64,000 nucleotides of DNA from Stomoxys calcitrans (lineage: Eukaryota > Arthropoda > Insecta > Diptera > Muscidae). Positions 36,135-46,604 of this stretch are shown in pieces. The stretch is from the NCBI RefSeq assembly GCF_963082655.1, contig NC_081553.1, positions 33,831,978 to 33,895,977 on the forward strand, written 5' to 3'. The notes beneath the pieces are model-generated. The model made no database searches, was not told the DNA's origin, and saw nothing but the letters and a program-made list of their open reading frames with translations. Each line of letters starts with the position of its first letter. The stretch's first letter is position 1. Both the position numbers and the translations under genes were made by a program.

Positions 36135-36750
36135 ATGGAACTTAGTTTAGGTCAGGTTAGGTTGAAATGAGGGTGCAGATATTGACCCGCCCCATGCCAC
36201 TATGGTCATACACCTAAGCCAATAACTCGACTTTTCATATCGAGTATCAAAGGCACTCAGTGTTTAAGCAAGAGCTGATGTCGGCCGTCCTTTCACTGAC
36301 ATTCTCCACTGGATACTGTTGATTTTCTGATGGAGCATCCCGCTATCCAAAAGCTAAAGCTTCTAATGATGACATTGAACAAAAGCAAATCGGAGCTAAG
36401 ACTTCCAACCTGTAAGGTGATCGTAGTCATCTTCTGCCGGGTTCCGATCGTGGATATTCCATGTTGTCGCGTTGAATGCCCATCTCCCTTAATGATGACT
36501 TCAAGGCGGCGTGTCGCTCTAAATTCATCTCGGCCGAGTTCAGTGTTGTCTGTAACTGTCAGCTGAGCTTCTCGTTATGACGTTGAACACACGCAAATCG
36601 CGGCTTGTAGTCACCCCGTGACGGGTTCCGATCGTGGACATTCCATGTTGTCTCTTTGGGAGTGCATCTCCCTTAATGATGACCCCAAGCAGCAGTGTCT
36701 TTATGCAATTAAGGAACAGGAGAAAACTTCTCACATGATAGGGGGCCACA
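36135..36750. repeat. Unnamed repeat with internal direct duplication
   Basis: Starts TTTAGGTCAGGTTAGGTTGA. Two direct copies share GGGTTCCGATCGTGGA (36439, 36623), CCATGTTGTC and CATCTCCCTTAATGATGAC. An upstream portion (GACATTGAACAAAAGCAAAT / GACGTTGAACACACGCAAAT) is repeated too. The unit is about 184-206 bp. A 30-bp SINE-1 scrap (AAGGAACAGGAGAAAACTTC) lies near 36712. Origin not recognised. Confidence 0.65.
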
Positions 36751-36751
36751 T

Positions 36752-37170
36752 TTTTATGCCCACCACTATAGGATGGGGGCATACATACAATATCCGTCTA
36801 AGACCTCATAAAGAAAATATATTCTTGATCATCTAGACGTTCTGAGTCGGTCTAGCCATGTCCGTCCGTCCATCTGTCGATTCACCATAGCGGTCGAACG
36901 TGCAGAGCTAGCCGTTTGAAATATTGCACAGATGTCGTTGTGTGCCATTGGGGATTGCAAATGGGGCATATCGGTTCAGATTTAGAGATAGCTCCCATAT
37001 AAACCGATCTCCCGATATGACTTCTGGAGCCCTTACAAGCCTCAATTTTTGTCCGTTTTATCGGAAATTTTGCATTAAGTGTTCTGTGCTTGACTTTCAA
37101 CAACTCTGGCAAGTACGGTCCGAATCGGTCTATAAACCGACCTTGTTCGGTTCCGAGAAGCTTTAATATT
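36752..37170 (-). repeat. 153-A-type right end, reversed, short
   Basis: Reads ATGCCCACCACTATAGGATG, then ATATATTCTTGATCATCTAG, GTCCGTCCGTCCATCTGTCG, then about two diverged units (AGCTCCCATATAAACCGATC). It is truncated near 37170, before any left terminus. Confidence 0.75.
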
Positions 37171-37490
37171 TGCTGGTTTGATAGTAGTTTGGTATGCAGA
37201 ATAAAATAACGCCCTTCAACTAAATGTAAAATTGTAAATTTTACACTCAACGAAGGGCGTGCCGCAGTGTGACACCTCTTATGAGCGAAGTTCTAATATG
37301 GCTTCTATGCATGTCATAGTACGAGGGTTTCCTTTTATATATCGAGATTGGACAATCGTTATTTGGCAAACTGCCAACTGACAGCTCTTTCGCAAAGCTT
37401 GATATTTTTAGGATTATACGTACTCAGAACTTTTTGACATACGAGCGCTTTTTGTGTTGTTTACAGTAACTTAATCCTTTAAATTAGCGC

Positions 37491-37558
37491 AGGCCACCAT
37501 AGCGCAGTGGTAAGCATGTCCGCCTATGACGGTGATCAAATCGGTTCGAATCCGATAA
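37491..37558 (+). mobile_element. SINE-1 head fragment
   Basis: GGCCACCATAGCGCAGTGG (A-box TAGCGCAGTGG), CATGTCCGCCTATGACG and B-box GGTTCGAATCC. Body absent. It is placed in the loop of the inverted repeat. Confidence 0.85.
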
Positions 37559-37561
37559 AAA

Positions 37562-37864
37562 TGTTCTGCTGCGGTTCTTCTTCTATGCTGGTCCCACTAA
37601 TGCCTGACGATCTTGCCATGTCAATTGGCGCATAGCATCAATAATTTTTGGAACAACAACTGATTTTGGGCGACCTTTACGAAATTCGTCTTGGAATGAA
37701 GTACCACCTCTGTTGAATTCACCATATCATCGATAAACACTGGTCCTTGATGGAGCTTCATCGCCAAAAACTTAATTAAGTTCTTCGATACACTCTTGTG
37801 GAGTTAATCCACGTCGAAAAATGTAAAAAATAATCGCACGAAAATTTTCACGATTTAATTCCAT
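37562..37864 (-). pseudogene. mariner transposase N-terminal fragment
   Basis: From the ATG at 37864 on the minus strand: MELNRENFRAIIFYIFRRGL, TPQECIEELN, a stop, VFGDEAPSRTSVYR, a stop, then YGEFNRGGTSFQDEFRKGRP and KSVVVPKIIDAMRQLTWQDR. It is the same family as 32559-33415 and closer to an intact N-terminus. It is truncated where the SINE-1 head begins. Only the DNA-binding region is present. Confidence 0.85.
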
Positions 37865-38119
37865 TTTTTGGCGAGATGAATCTTTCAAGTTACTGTAAAC
37901 AACGCAAAAAGCGCTCGTATGTCAAAACGTTCTGAGTACGTATAACCTCAAAAATGTCAAGCTTTACGATAGAGCTGTCAGTTGGCAGATTGCCACATAA
38001 CGGTTGTCCAATCTCGAAATATAAAGGGAAACCCTCGTACTACGACATGCATAGAAGCCATGTTAGAACTTCGCTCATACGAGGTGTAGCACTGCGGCAC
38101 GCTTTTCGTTGAGCGTAAA

Positions 38120-39003
38120 CTTGATATCTCCCCAATTCAATTTGCAACAACTAACTCAAGAGGAAGACGGGAATTAGACATGGCCTGGATTACTGGTTGT
38201 AAACATTAGAAAGGTAGCCACTTTAAACTACTCCCCTGCGATCGTCCTATACAGTATCACCTTTGAGTCCGAAGGAATCATAGGGAAAGTAATAGAGCGG
38301 AGTGTACTAGGAAGCAAGCGACCACCTTTAATTATGGAAAAAACACAGCAAATGAGAGAATGAGTCCAAGTACACCGAAGTGGAGTGTGAATAAGCTCTA
38401 CACCTTAAGACTTAGCGGAAATAGACCAGCAAACCTAGGAGTCAGAAAATGCGTCAGACAAGAGAATGCAATCCAAGACTTAAATGGGCGAGGGTAAATA
38501 GAACAGCAGTAAGAAGGAGATACACGCAGGAGCGCGACTGAGACAGAGCACGCTCTACACAAGGAGTTTCAAATGTAACTCGTATCCGTCATAGAGCGGA
38601 GCAAAAAAGAAAAGTGGAACGAATTGATAATACAAAATAATGGGGAAAAGAGGCACGCAGAGGCCAACGGCGGTAATGGGTGGGAGAATAATGGAAAATA
38701 TAGTCCACACACACTTTTCCCGACACGACGTAGAGAAGAAAATGATGAAGACCCCACTGACAACAGCCCTTTCACGATAGAGGAGATAAGGAATGCGGCC
38801 CGCAGCCTTTGACGGAATGAAGGTCCAAGACAACATTCAGATAGCAGAACATTTCTTCTAAGAATGTTCAACTGGCGCCTATTGGAAGGAGTTTTCACCA
38901 TGTATTGAAAAACGAAAGCTGGAGCTCATAAAAAGTGTTCTCCCATCCTCATTCTGGCCACTCTATATGCTGGACATGGCCGTCTAGTTTTCAAAACTAC
39001 TCT
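38120..39003 (+). pseudogene. LINE RT N-terminal fragment (R1/I-like)
   Basis: The recognisable part is 38750-39000: SPFTIEEIRNAARSL, a frame change to GPRQHSDSRTF-type sequence, then MFNWRLLEGVFTMY and LATLYAGHGRLV across frames. This matches RT block 0-2 order (EIRNA..L, PGPDNI, EGVFP..WK, MLD..GK). Upstream 38120-38600 is not recognised and may be more of the same element. The end meets a SINE-1 head at 39008. Confidence 0.6.
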
Positions 39004-39007
39004 AGAG

Positions 39008-39078
39008 ATCACCGTATTGCAGAGGTTAGTTAGATGTCCACTTATAACGCCGAAGGCCTGAGTTCGAATCCTGTAGAG
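39008..39078 (+). mobile_element. SINE-1 head fragment
   Basis: GTATTGCAGAGGTTAG, GATGTCCACTTATAACGCCG and B-box GAGTTCGAATCC, diverged. The A-box is degraded. Confidence 0.75.
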
Positions 39079-39088
39079 AACATATGAA

Positions 39089-39955
39089 ACAAGTAAAAGC
39101 GTGCTAAGTTCGGCCGGGCCGAATCTTATATACCCTCCACCATGGATCGCATTTGTCGAGATCTTTTCCGGGCATCTCTACTTTGGGAAAAAAGGATATA
39201 AGAAAAGATTTCCTCTGCTATTAGAGCGATATCAAGATATGGTCCGGTTTGGACCACAATTAAATTATATGTTGGAGGCCTGTGTAAAATGTCAGCCAAT
39301 TCGAATACGAATTGCGCCCTTTGGGGGCTCAAGAAGTAAAATAGAGAGATCGATTTATATGGGAGCTGTATCGGGCTATAGACCGATTCAGACCATAATA
39401 AACACTTATGTTGATGATCATGAGAGAATCCGTCGTACAAAATTTCAGGCAAATCGGATAAGAATTGCGACCTCTAGAGGCTCAAGAAGTCAAGATCCCA
39501 GATCGGTTTATATGGCAGCTATATCAGGTTATGAACCGATTTGAACCATACTTGGCACAGTTGTTGGATATTATAACAAAACACGTCGTGCAAAATTTCA
39601 TCTCAATCGGATAAGAACTGCGCACTCTAGAGGCTCAAGAAGTCAAGACCCAAGATCGGTTTATATGACAGCTATATCAAAACATGGACCGATATGGTCC
39701 ATTTACAATACCTACCGACCTACACTAATTAGAAGTATTTGTGCAAAATTTCAAGCGGCTAGCTTTACACCTTCGGAAGTTAGCGTGCTTTCGACAGACA
39801 GACGGACGGACGGACGGACATGGCTAGATCGACATAAAATGTCACGATGATCAAGAATATATATACTTTATGGGGTCTCTGACGAATATTTCGAGTAGTT
39901 ACAAACAGAATGACGAAATTAGTATACCCCCATCTTATGGTGGAGGGTATAAAAA
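39089..39955 (+). mobile_element. 153-A element, complete and compact
   Basis: About 867 bp, the shortest complete copy. AACAAGTAAAAGCGTGCTAA, hairpin TTCGGCCGGGCCGAA, TATACCCTCCACCAT, about three 153-bp units, CAGACGGACGGACGGACGGA microsatellite, GATCAAGAATATATATAC, ATTTCGAGTAGTTACAAACA, then the exact inverse ATGGTGGAGGGTATA. It is a good reference for the family ends. Confidence 0.94.
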
Positions 39956-39959
39956 TTTT

Positions 39960-40178
39960 CAGCTCTAGTTATCCCCTCCTAATGCTGGCGACATTTGTGA
40001 GGTACTTTGCCATGTAAAGGCTTCTCCTCAAAGAGGCGTCGCACTGAGGCACTTCGAACTCATTAGGAGGGGAGAGTCACCGCTGAAAATTTTTTCTGAT
40101 GGCCTCGCCAGAATTCGAACCCAGGCGTTCAGCGTCATAGGCGAACATGCTAACCACTGCGCTACGGTGGCCTCCACT
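39960..40178. mobile_element. Two SINE-1 pieces joined in opposite orientation
   Basis: 39960-40060 is plus-strand body (TTATCCCCTCCTAATGCTGG to CGTCGCACTGAGGCAC). 40062-40178 is minus strand (CTCATTAGGAGGGGAGAGTC, then the head with CAGAATTCGAACCC and GCGCTACGGTGGCC). The shared CTCCTAATG block is therefore inverted on both sides of the junction. Confidence 0.85.
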
Positions 40179-40179
40179 G

Positions 40180-40640
40180 TGCAGTAGTACTTATTGATTT
40201 ATTTCATCATAAAGAAGGTGATCGGTCGGTAGGCTAGAAGATGCGTGCAAGACTACCAAACATGAGATCATGAGTTCAATACTCTGCAGCACCAAAATTA
40301 TTAAAATTTGTTTTTTAATTTTATAATAGAGAGTGGCAGAGGGAAACCCGAGAGCAGCAGTAAAACGAACGAGAAAAGCAGCACGAACCGAACAAAGAAA
40401 ACAAAAACACCACCACCCGAAGCAAAGCATATGCGTTGGCTGTTTAGATGGTTTTTGCCTTGCTTATGGGTATATTGTTGTTGTTGTTATATGTTGGCTG
40501 GCAAAGAGTGCCGTGCCGAGTGCCAACAAATTTGCAGAAAGGCAAATCCTTGAAATTCAAAATAAATTGTTGCAGGAAAATTAACAACTTTCGTAGTTGT
40601 TTTTTCGACCAAAGTTGTTGTTTTTCAAAATTATTTTTAT
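40180..40640. other. Spacer
   Basis: A short AT-rich interval. Overlapping open frames at 40308-40584 have no recognisable motif. It ends where the LINE-derived array begins. Confidence 0.45.
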
Positions 40641-42162
40641 CTGTGTATGGGGCCATACACTTAGGCAGCATGCCGAATAAATTCCTGCTTTCAAAATAGA
40701 GTGTGGCTACTTCTACCGAAAAGTGTCGGAGCCCGCAGCTCCCTTTAATGCTGGATTGGTTGTGATAGACGTACAGACCATAGAGCAGGCCAAGCTCTAC
40801 TCAGCGAGGTTCAACCACCGGGGGTTGGCAAACATCGGTGGGCCCCCAAGGAGTAGACAAAGACTTTTAATGGGGGCATAGAATAGCATTCTCCCACATG
40901 GGAGTCACATATGGGGCCAGACACTTAGACAGCATACCGAGCGAAACCTGCTTTCGGAACAGAGGGGTGCGACTCCTAGGGTCGTATGGCGGAGATAGCA
41001 GCCTTCGTAATACCACTCTCGGTACAGAGTGTTGCGGTTCTTAAGGTCATATCATCCTATCGAACAGTAGCGAAGCCTGCAGCCCTTGTAAAAGCTGGAT
41101 TGGTTCTGATAGACGTACAGACCATATAGCAGGCCAGGTTCTACCCAGCGAGGTGCAACCACCGGGCGCTGGTAAATATTGGTGGGGCTCTACGGAGTAA
41201 GCACAGACTCTTATTGGAGGCATAGAATAGCATTCACCCATTGGGAGCCAAATTTGGGGCCAGACACTTAGACAGCATACCGAAACCAGCTTTCGGTACA
41301 GAGGGTTGCGTTAGAGGGTTATCATCCCACCGAACAGTGGCAGAGATCGCAGCCTTCGTAATACCTGGAATGGTTCTGATAGACCTACAGGCCACAGAAC
41401 GTTTGAGGTGTAAACAACCGACAGTTGGTAAACGTTGGTGGGCCTGGGCGAAATACGGAGGCCACCCCTTGTAGACAGCATGCCGAACGAATACCTTCTT
41501 TCGGTATAGAGGGTGCGACTCTTTAGGTCATATTACCCTATCAACAGTGCTGAGGCCCGCAGCTCTCATAAAAGCTGGATTGGTTGTGATAGATGAACAG
41601 GCTATAAAGCAACCCAGGCTCTACACAGTGATGTGCAACCCCCGAGAGTTGGCAATCATTGGTGGGCCTCTGCAGTACAAGCTCAGACTCTTAATGGAGG
41701 TATAGATTAGCAATCTCCTTTATGAGAACCAAATATAAGGCCAGCCACTTAGACAGCATGCCGAGTGGACCCCTGCTTTCGGTACAGAGGACGGCCATTT
41801 TTAGGGTCATATCATCCTACCGAACAGTGGCGGAGATCGCAGACTTCGTAATACCCGGAATGGTTCTGATAGACCTACAAGTCATAGAGCGGGAAAGGCT
41901 CTGGATAGCGAGGTGCAATTCCAGCGGGTTGGCAAAAATTGGTGGACCTCTACTGAGTATCCACAGGCTCTTGATGGAGGCATAGAATAGCATTCTCTTA
42001 TATGGGAGCCAAATATAAGGCCAGCCACTTAGACAGCATGCCGAGTGGACCCCTGCTTTCGGTACAGAGGACACCGACTCTCATGTCGTCCTATAGAAGA
42101 GTGACGGAGATCGCACTCTTCGTAATACCCATATATATAATGGTTCTGATAGACATACAGCT
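40641..42162 (+). repeat. Tandem array of a LINE ORF2 3'-end segment
   Basis: About six units marked by CACTTAGACAGCATRCCGA at roughly 40656, 40921, 41264, 41467, 41746 and 42025 (steps 265, 343, 203, 279, 279). Better-preserved units translate to SSYRTVAEIAAFVIPGMVLI, DLQATE and GLAKIGGPLLS. This resembles the ORF2 tail of R1/I-type LINEs (AYRTVS..A..VIAG..PIDL...ER). So a piece of LINE coding sequence has become a roughly 280-bp tandem repeat. No unit is intact along its length. Confidence 0.7.
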
Positions 42163-42685
42163 GATAGAGCGGGAATGGCTCATAGAGCAGGAAAAGCTCA
42201 TAGAGCGGGAAAAGCTCATAGAGCGGGAAAAGCTCATAGAGCGGGAAAAGCTCATAGAGCGGGAAAAGCTCATAGAGCGGGAAAAGCTCATAGAGCGGGA
42301 AAAGCTCATAGAGCGGGAAAAGCTCATAGAGCGGGAAAAGCTCATAGAGCGGGAAAAGCTCATAGAGCGGGAAAAGCTCATAGAGCGGGAAAAGCTCACA
42401 GAGCGGGAAAAGCTCATAGAGCGGGAAAAGCTCATAGAGCGGGAAAAGCTCATAGAGCGGGAAACGCTCATAGAGCGGGAAAAGCTCATAGAGCGGGAAA
42501 AGCTCATAGAGCGGGAAAAGCTCATAGAGCGGGAAAAGCTCATAGAGCGGGAAAAGCTCATAGAGCGGGAAAAGCTCATAGAGCGGGAAAAGCTCATAGA
42601 GCGGGAAAAGCTCATAGAGCGGGAAAAGCTCATAGAGCGGGAAAAGCTCATAGAGCGGGAAAAGCTCATAGAGCGGGAAAAGCTC
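42163..42685. repeat. 18-bp minisatellite, about 29 copies
   Basis: Unit CATAGAGCGGGAAAAGCT, nearly homogeneous with a few single-base variants (GAATGG, GAGCAG, CTCACA, GAAACG). It arises inside the last 280-bp unit from the ancestral GATAGAGCGGGAAAGGCT-like site also seen once at 41884. It is open in several frames on both strands (LIEREK, HRAGKA, FPLYEL and SRSMSF repeats) simply because 18 is a multiple of three. Confidence 0.96.
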
Positions 42686-43160
42686 TCCATCACCAGATGC
42701 AACCACCGGAGGAGTGGTTGGGGAGAGTGAGATTCAAACAGTCTATACACTGGCCATGTAAAAGGAGACTATTGAGCAATGGCAACAAAAGAAGATGAGA
42801 GCTGGGGCAGGTGAAGACGAACTCTTATCCCCGTTATACGGATGTGGAGAGATTGAATACACGTTATCTTCAACTATTACGGAATTCAAAAGTCAACAGG
42901 CCATGGGTACTGCCGTATATACCTACCTAAAATGGCCTAATGCTCTTTTAGCACATGCGTGCTTAAGGCCCAGATGATGTAGAGCACACCTACGTTGGGT
43001 TGATAGACGCAGAGAATTGGAAACATCTAATTGTGATTTTTAGCCTGAAACAATAGAAGAGGATGGGGGAGTGGATGATGGACTACATCGAACGAGTACT
43101 GTGCAAGAAGAAGATGGAACAGAACGTTGCTTCTTAGACTAAGAATGGGGAGTTCATGAC
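42686..43160 (+). pseudogene. R1-like LINE ORF2 C-terminal remnant
   Basis: Across frames: ETIEQWQQKKMRAGAGEDEL, GEIEYTLSSTITEFKSQQAM, LAHACLRPR, then AHLRWVDRRRELETSNCDF. The layout (EWQ..W, LTQ.LSGHG.F, H....C..R..R..L) resembles the tail after the gag-like knuckle of R1/I-type ORF2. It continues the reading order of the preceding array, so both likely come from one element. Stops are present. Confidence 0.5.
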
Positions 43161-43167
43161 CCAGATA

Positions 43168-43370
43168 TTGGGTTGCCCAAAAAGTAATTGCGGATTTTTT
43201 ACAAGAAAGTAATCAAATATACTTTTTTTAAACTTTTTTCCTAAAGCAGGCTAAAAGTAACAGCTGATAACAGACAGAAGAAAGAATGCAGTTACAGAGT
43301 CACAAGCTGTGAAAAAATTTGTCAACGCCGACTATATGAAAAATCCGCAATTACTTTTTGGGCAACCCAA
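43168..43370 (-). mobile_element. MITE-1 copy 7, internally deleted
   Basis: 203 bp, TA at 43166-43167 and 43371-43372. About 34 bp of the A/T-rich region next to the left inverted repeat is missing (GAAAGTAATCAAATATAC junction). Confidence 0.9.
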
Positions 43371-43372
43371 TA

Positions 43373-43711
43373 TAATGAAGATGAAATGGACTATCACCAG
43401 AGAAGGGGTCCAACTCGATGTAATGCGAAAGCGGTTCCAAGGTGGAACTTATCACTCTGGGTGATACAGGCTGGGTATCAAGCCGACACCATTAATAGCA
43501 AAGAAGTCCGGCATTCGGCGAGAGAGGCACTCGCTAAATGCCTAATTAAATTTTCTGTCAAATGATGATCTCGATTTTTCTCCACATAACCCTATACGGC
43601 TTGGTCTCATTGATTCCGATTCATTTTTAGAAAGATTTGCCGTTTAGATAAATCATAGTTGTGGAAGTCTTACAAAATCCTAACATGCTCCAATCCCTCT
43701 AACTGACTTTT
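43373..43711. other. Unassigned spacer, possibly LINE 3' region
   Basis: GAGAGAGGCACTCGCTAAAT and neighbouring sequence might be the 3' part of the R1-like element interrupted by the MITE. I cannot confirm it. Nothing else is seen. Confidence 0.35.
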
Positions 43712-45084
43712 TTATACCCACCACCGAAGGATGGGGGTATATTCATTTTGTCATTCCGTTTGCAACACATCGAAATATCCATTTCCGACCCTATAAAGTA
43801 TATATATTCTTGATCAGCGTAAAAATCTAAGACGATCTAGACATGTCCGTCCGTCTGTCCGTCTGTCTGTTGAAATCACGCTACAGCCTTTAAAAATAGA
43901 GATATTGAGCTGAAACTTTGCACAGATTCGTTTTTTGTCCATAAGCATTTTAAGTTCGAAGATTGGCTACATCGGACTATATCTTGATATAGCCCCCATA
44001 TAGACCGATCGGCCGATTTAGGGTCTTAGGCCCATAAAAGTCACATTTATTATCCGATTTTGTTGAAATTTTGGACAGTGAGTTGTGTTAGGCCCTTCGA
44101 CATCCTCCGTGAATTTGGCTCGGATCGGTCCAGATTTGGATATAGCTGCCATATAGACCGATCATCCGATTTAGGGTCTAAGTCCCATAAAAGCCACATT
44201 TATTATCCGATTTCGCTGAAAATTGGGACAGTGAGTTGTGTTAGGCCCTTCGACATCCTCCGTGAATTTGGCTCAGATCGGTCCAGATTTGGATATAGCT
44301 GCCATATAGACCGATCATCCGATTTAGGGTCTAAGTCCCATAAAAGCCACATTTATTATCCGATCTTGCTGAAATTTGAGACAGTAAGTTGTGTTATGCC
44401 TTTCGACATCCTCTGTGAATTTGGCTCAGATCGGTTCAGATTTGGATATAGCTGCCATATAGACCGATTTCTTGATTTATGGTTTTGGGCCCATAAAATG
44501 CTTATTTATTATCCGATGTCGCCAAAATTTGGGACAGTGAGTTAAGTTAAACCCCTTGACATACTTCTGCAATGTCGCACAGATCGGTTCAGACTTGGAT
44601 ATAGCTGCCATATTGGCCGATATCTACGTTTTAGGTTTTGGGGCCATAAAAGACGCATTTATTGTCCGATGTCGCTGAAATTTGAGACAGTGAGTTTGGT
44701 TAGGCTCTTCGAAGTCCTTCTTCAACTTTGCCCAGATCGGTCGAGATTTGAATATAGCTGCCATATAGACCGATATCGCGATTTTAGGTCTTGGCCCCAT
44801 AAAAGGCGCATTTATAATCCGATTTCACTGAAATTTGACACAGTGACTTATGTTAGGCTTTTCGACATCCGTGTCGTATATGGTTCAGATCGGTTTATTT
44901 TTAGATATAGTTAGTGTACTTTTAGTATTTGGTCCAAATCGGAACATATTTTGATATAACTGATATGGGACATAAGGTATGAAATTTCCACCGAATTTTG
45001 ATGAAAGGTGGTTTACATATATTCCCGAGGTGGTGGGTATCCAAAGATCGGCCCGGCCGAACTTAACGCCTTTTTACTTGTTGT
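43712..45084 (-). mobile_element. 153-B element, complete, reversed
   Basis: Left side is TATACCCACCACCGAAGGAT, GTTTGCAACACATCGAAATA, CCTATAAAGTATATATATTC (mini-me-like core), and GTCCGTCCGTCTGTCCGTCT. Units follow at marks 44001, 44154, 44307, 44460, 44613 and 44766, five steps of exactly 153. The other end is GAGGTGGTGGGTATCC, GGCCCGGCCGAA and TTTTTACTTGTT. A 161-residue open frame (44060-44545) with a 51-residue period is a by-product of the period. Confidence 0.94.
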
Positions 45085-46600
45085 AATATAAAATATTTTA
45101 GGAATTTAAGCAGCAATTTGCAACTTCATATTTTGAAGAACCACTTCAAGGTAAGAGCTTAACATTTATTCATTTAATTTCTAAACCAAGGCAACATAAC
45201 AGAAAATCATTTTCATAATGCCTTCCAATGGGGGATTTTCATGTAGTCCATGTAAAGTAAAGATTTTCTTGCATGCTTCATGCAACTCTCGGTACATCAG
45301 CATGACTTGGCACTTGCCTCTTAAGGATCTTTCACAGTAGGCTGTAATGACGGCTGCCCAGGCACACAAGCAGGCAGTTCATCCCAATGGTATCTTCTGA
45401 GCGGGTTTACAATTTCGCAGAAATGCATCCATCCATCGACGCACAACGAACCTTGTTCTTCTTGTTATGCATTTTTTTTTTTTTTTTTTACAGCGATTCC
45501 ATCATTTGGATAGCTCGACTGCTGGAAGGTTGGTGGCATTTAATCAAGATCTACATTAAAGATTAAACTCGACTTAAATGTAATCATGGTTATGTCTTTT
45601 CATTAAACACTTAAGGAATAACATGAAGAGATTATCTTTAGACGCTTGGTCCATGCTAGATGATGATGGTGGTGATGGTGGTGATGACGGTGTTTACCTT
45701 ATACTTGAAACTTGAATTCTGGTTAATGTTTACTTTTGTGAATAACTCTGGGTGATATTTTTCTTTGCCTTATTTCACCACCGAAAATTAAATTCTCCAA
45801 AATTCTTGGAATTTAACATGGACTTGACCTCTTTTTTTGTTTTTTTGCTTTTTTTATGTTGTGGAGTTAAATCATGTAATTTGTTGTTAAACCCTGTTAT
45901 TTAGCAAGTGTCCGGCCATACTACATGTGGCCATAAACCTTCTGGAATTAGTAAAAGTAGCACTCACTACCCTTTCAAAAAATAACCTGCTCTGTGTGCA
46001 CACAACCAACAACAATTTGTTGAAGTTTGGTTAATTCAAATCATAACTGTCGGACCAAATGTATGTTTTGTGAGATGATTTACTTTCATGCTGTTGTTTT
46101 TTTTTTTTATTTTTTTCAATTATTTTTGGTTTCTTGGCTGTTGGATAGAGCCCATTTAAGTGGGAAATACACACAAACCCAAACAGAAGAAAAATGGAGC
46201 TCACTCATGTTCACCTTTTGTTGTGTACTTACCTCGCGTTAATTGGACAAGTTAATATCAGTCTTGGGGTTATATCATGTCAGTCTTTAAATCAGTTTCT
46301 TTTCGACTCTTTTTTTTCTTGTCTTGTCTTAACGCACCGGCAATTGCTGGCGTTGAGTTAATTTTCTTTTAAAATGTGTTAAAACTTGTTGTTTAAAAGT
46401 TTTTATTTGAGATATTGTAGCAGAGTAAGGGGGTTTCCGATTTTTTTGTACGAAGAGGAAATTTAAATAAAAACTTTTATATTCAACCAATGCCTTGCCA
46501 TTGCACTCACAAAAAAAGCAAAAAAGATGTTCCAAATTTTCATATTTATGAAATTAAATTTGCCGTTTGCTTTAATTTTGCGATGAAACTCATATTTGGC
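45085..46600. other. Spacer with microsatellites
   Basis: Poly-T at about 45472-45491, a GATGGT-rich run at about 45658-45690 and further T-rich tracts near 45832 and 46099. No coding signal recognised. Confidence 0.5.
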
Positions 46601-46604
46601 TCAA

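Larger units (their letters stand above)
37241..38119. repeat. Large inverted repeat, 233-bp arms
   Basis: Arms 37241-37473 and 37887-38119 are inverted copies and exactly symmetric around one centre. Each arm holds a SINE-1 body scrap (GGCGTGCCGCAGTG), then TACGAGGGTTTCC and the mariner 5' untranslated region (CTGACAGCTCT, TTATACGTACTCAGAAC, TTGTTTACAGTAACTT). The 413-bp loop contains a SINE-1 head and a mariner ORF fragment on the minus strand. A smaller hairpin (ACGCCCTTC ... GAAGGGCGT) overlaps the outer left edge at 37209-37260. Confidence 0.92.

Noticed and set aside
36150..36175. AGGTCAGGTTAGGTT-like run as a telomeric TTAGG repeat
   Set aside because: There are only two imperfect units, within a longer dispersed repeat; flies also lack TTAGG telomeres.
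42002..42798. Open frames of 207-242 residues on both strands
   Set aside because: They are produced by the 18-bp minisatellite, whose length is a multiple of three; four overlapping frames cannot all be genes and there is no recognisable domain.
44060..44545. A 161-residue repetitive protein in 153-B
   Set aside because: Same cause: the array period. Neighbouring units of the same element carry stops in that frame.
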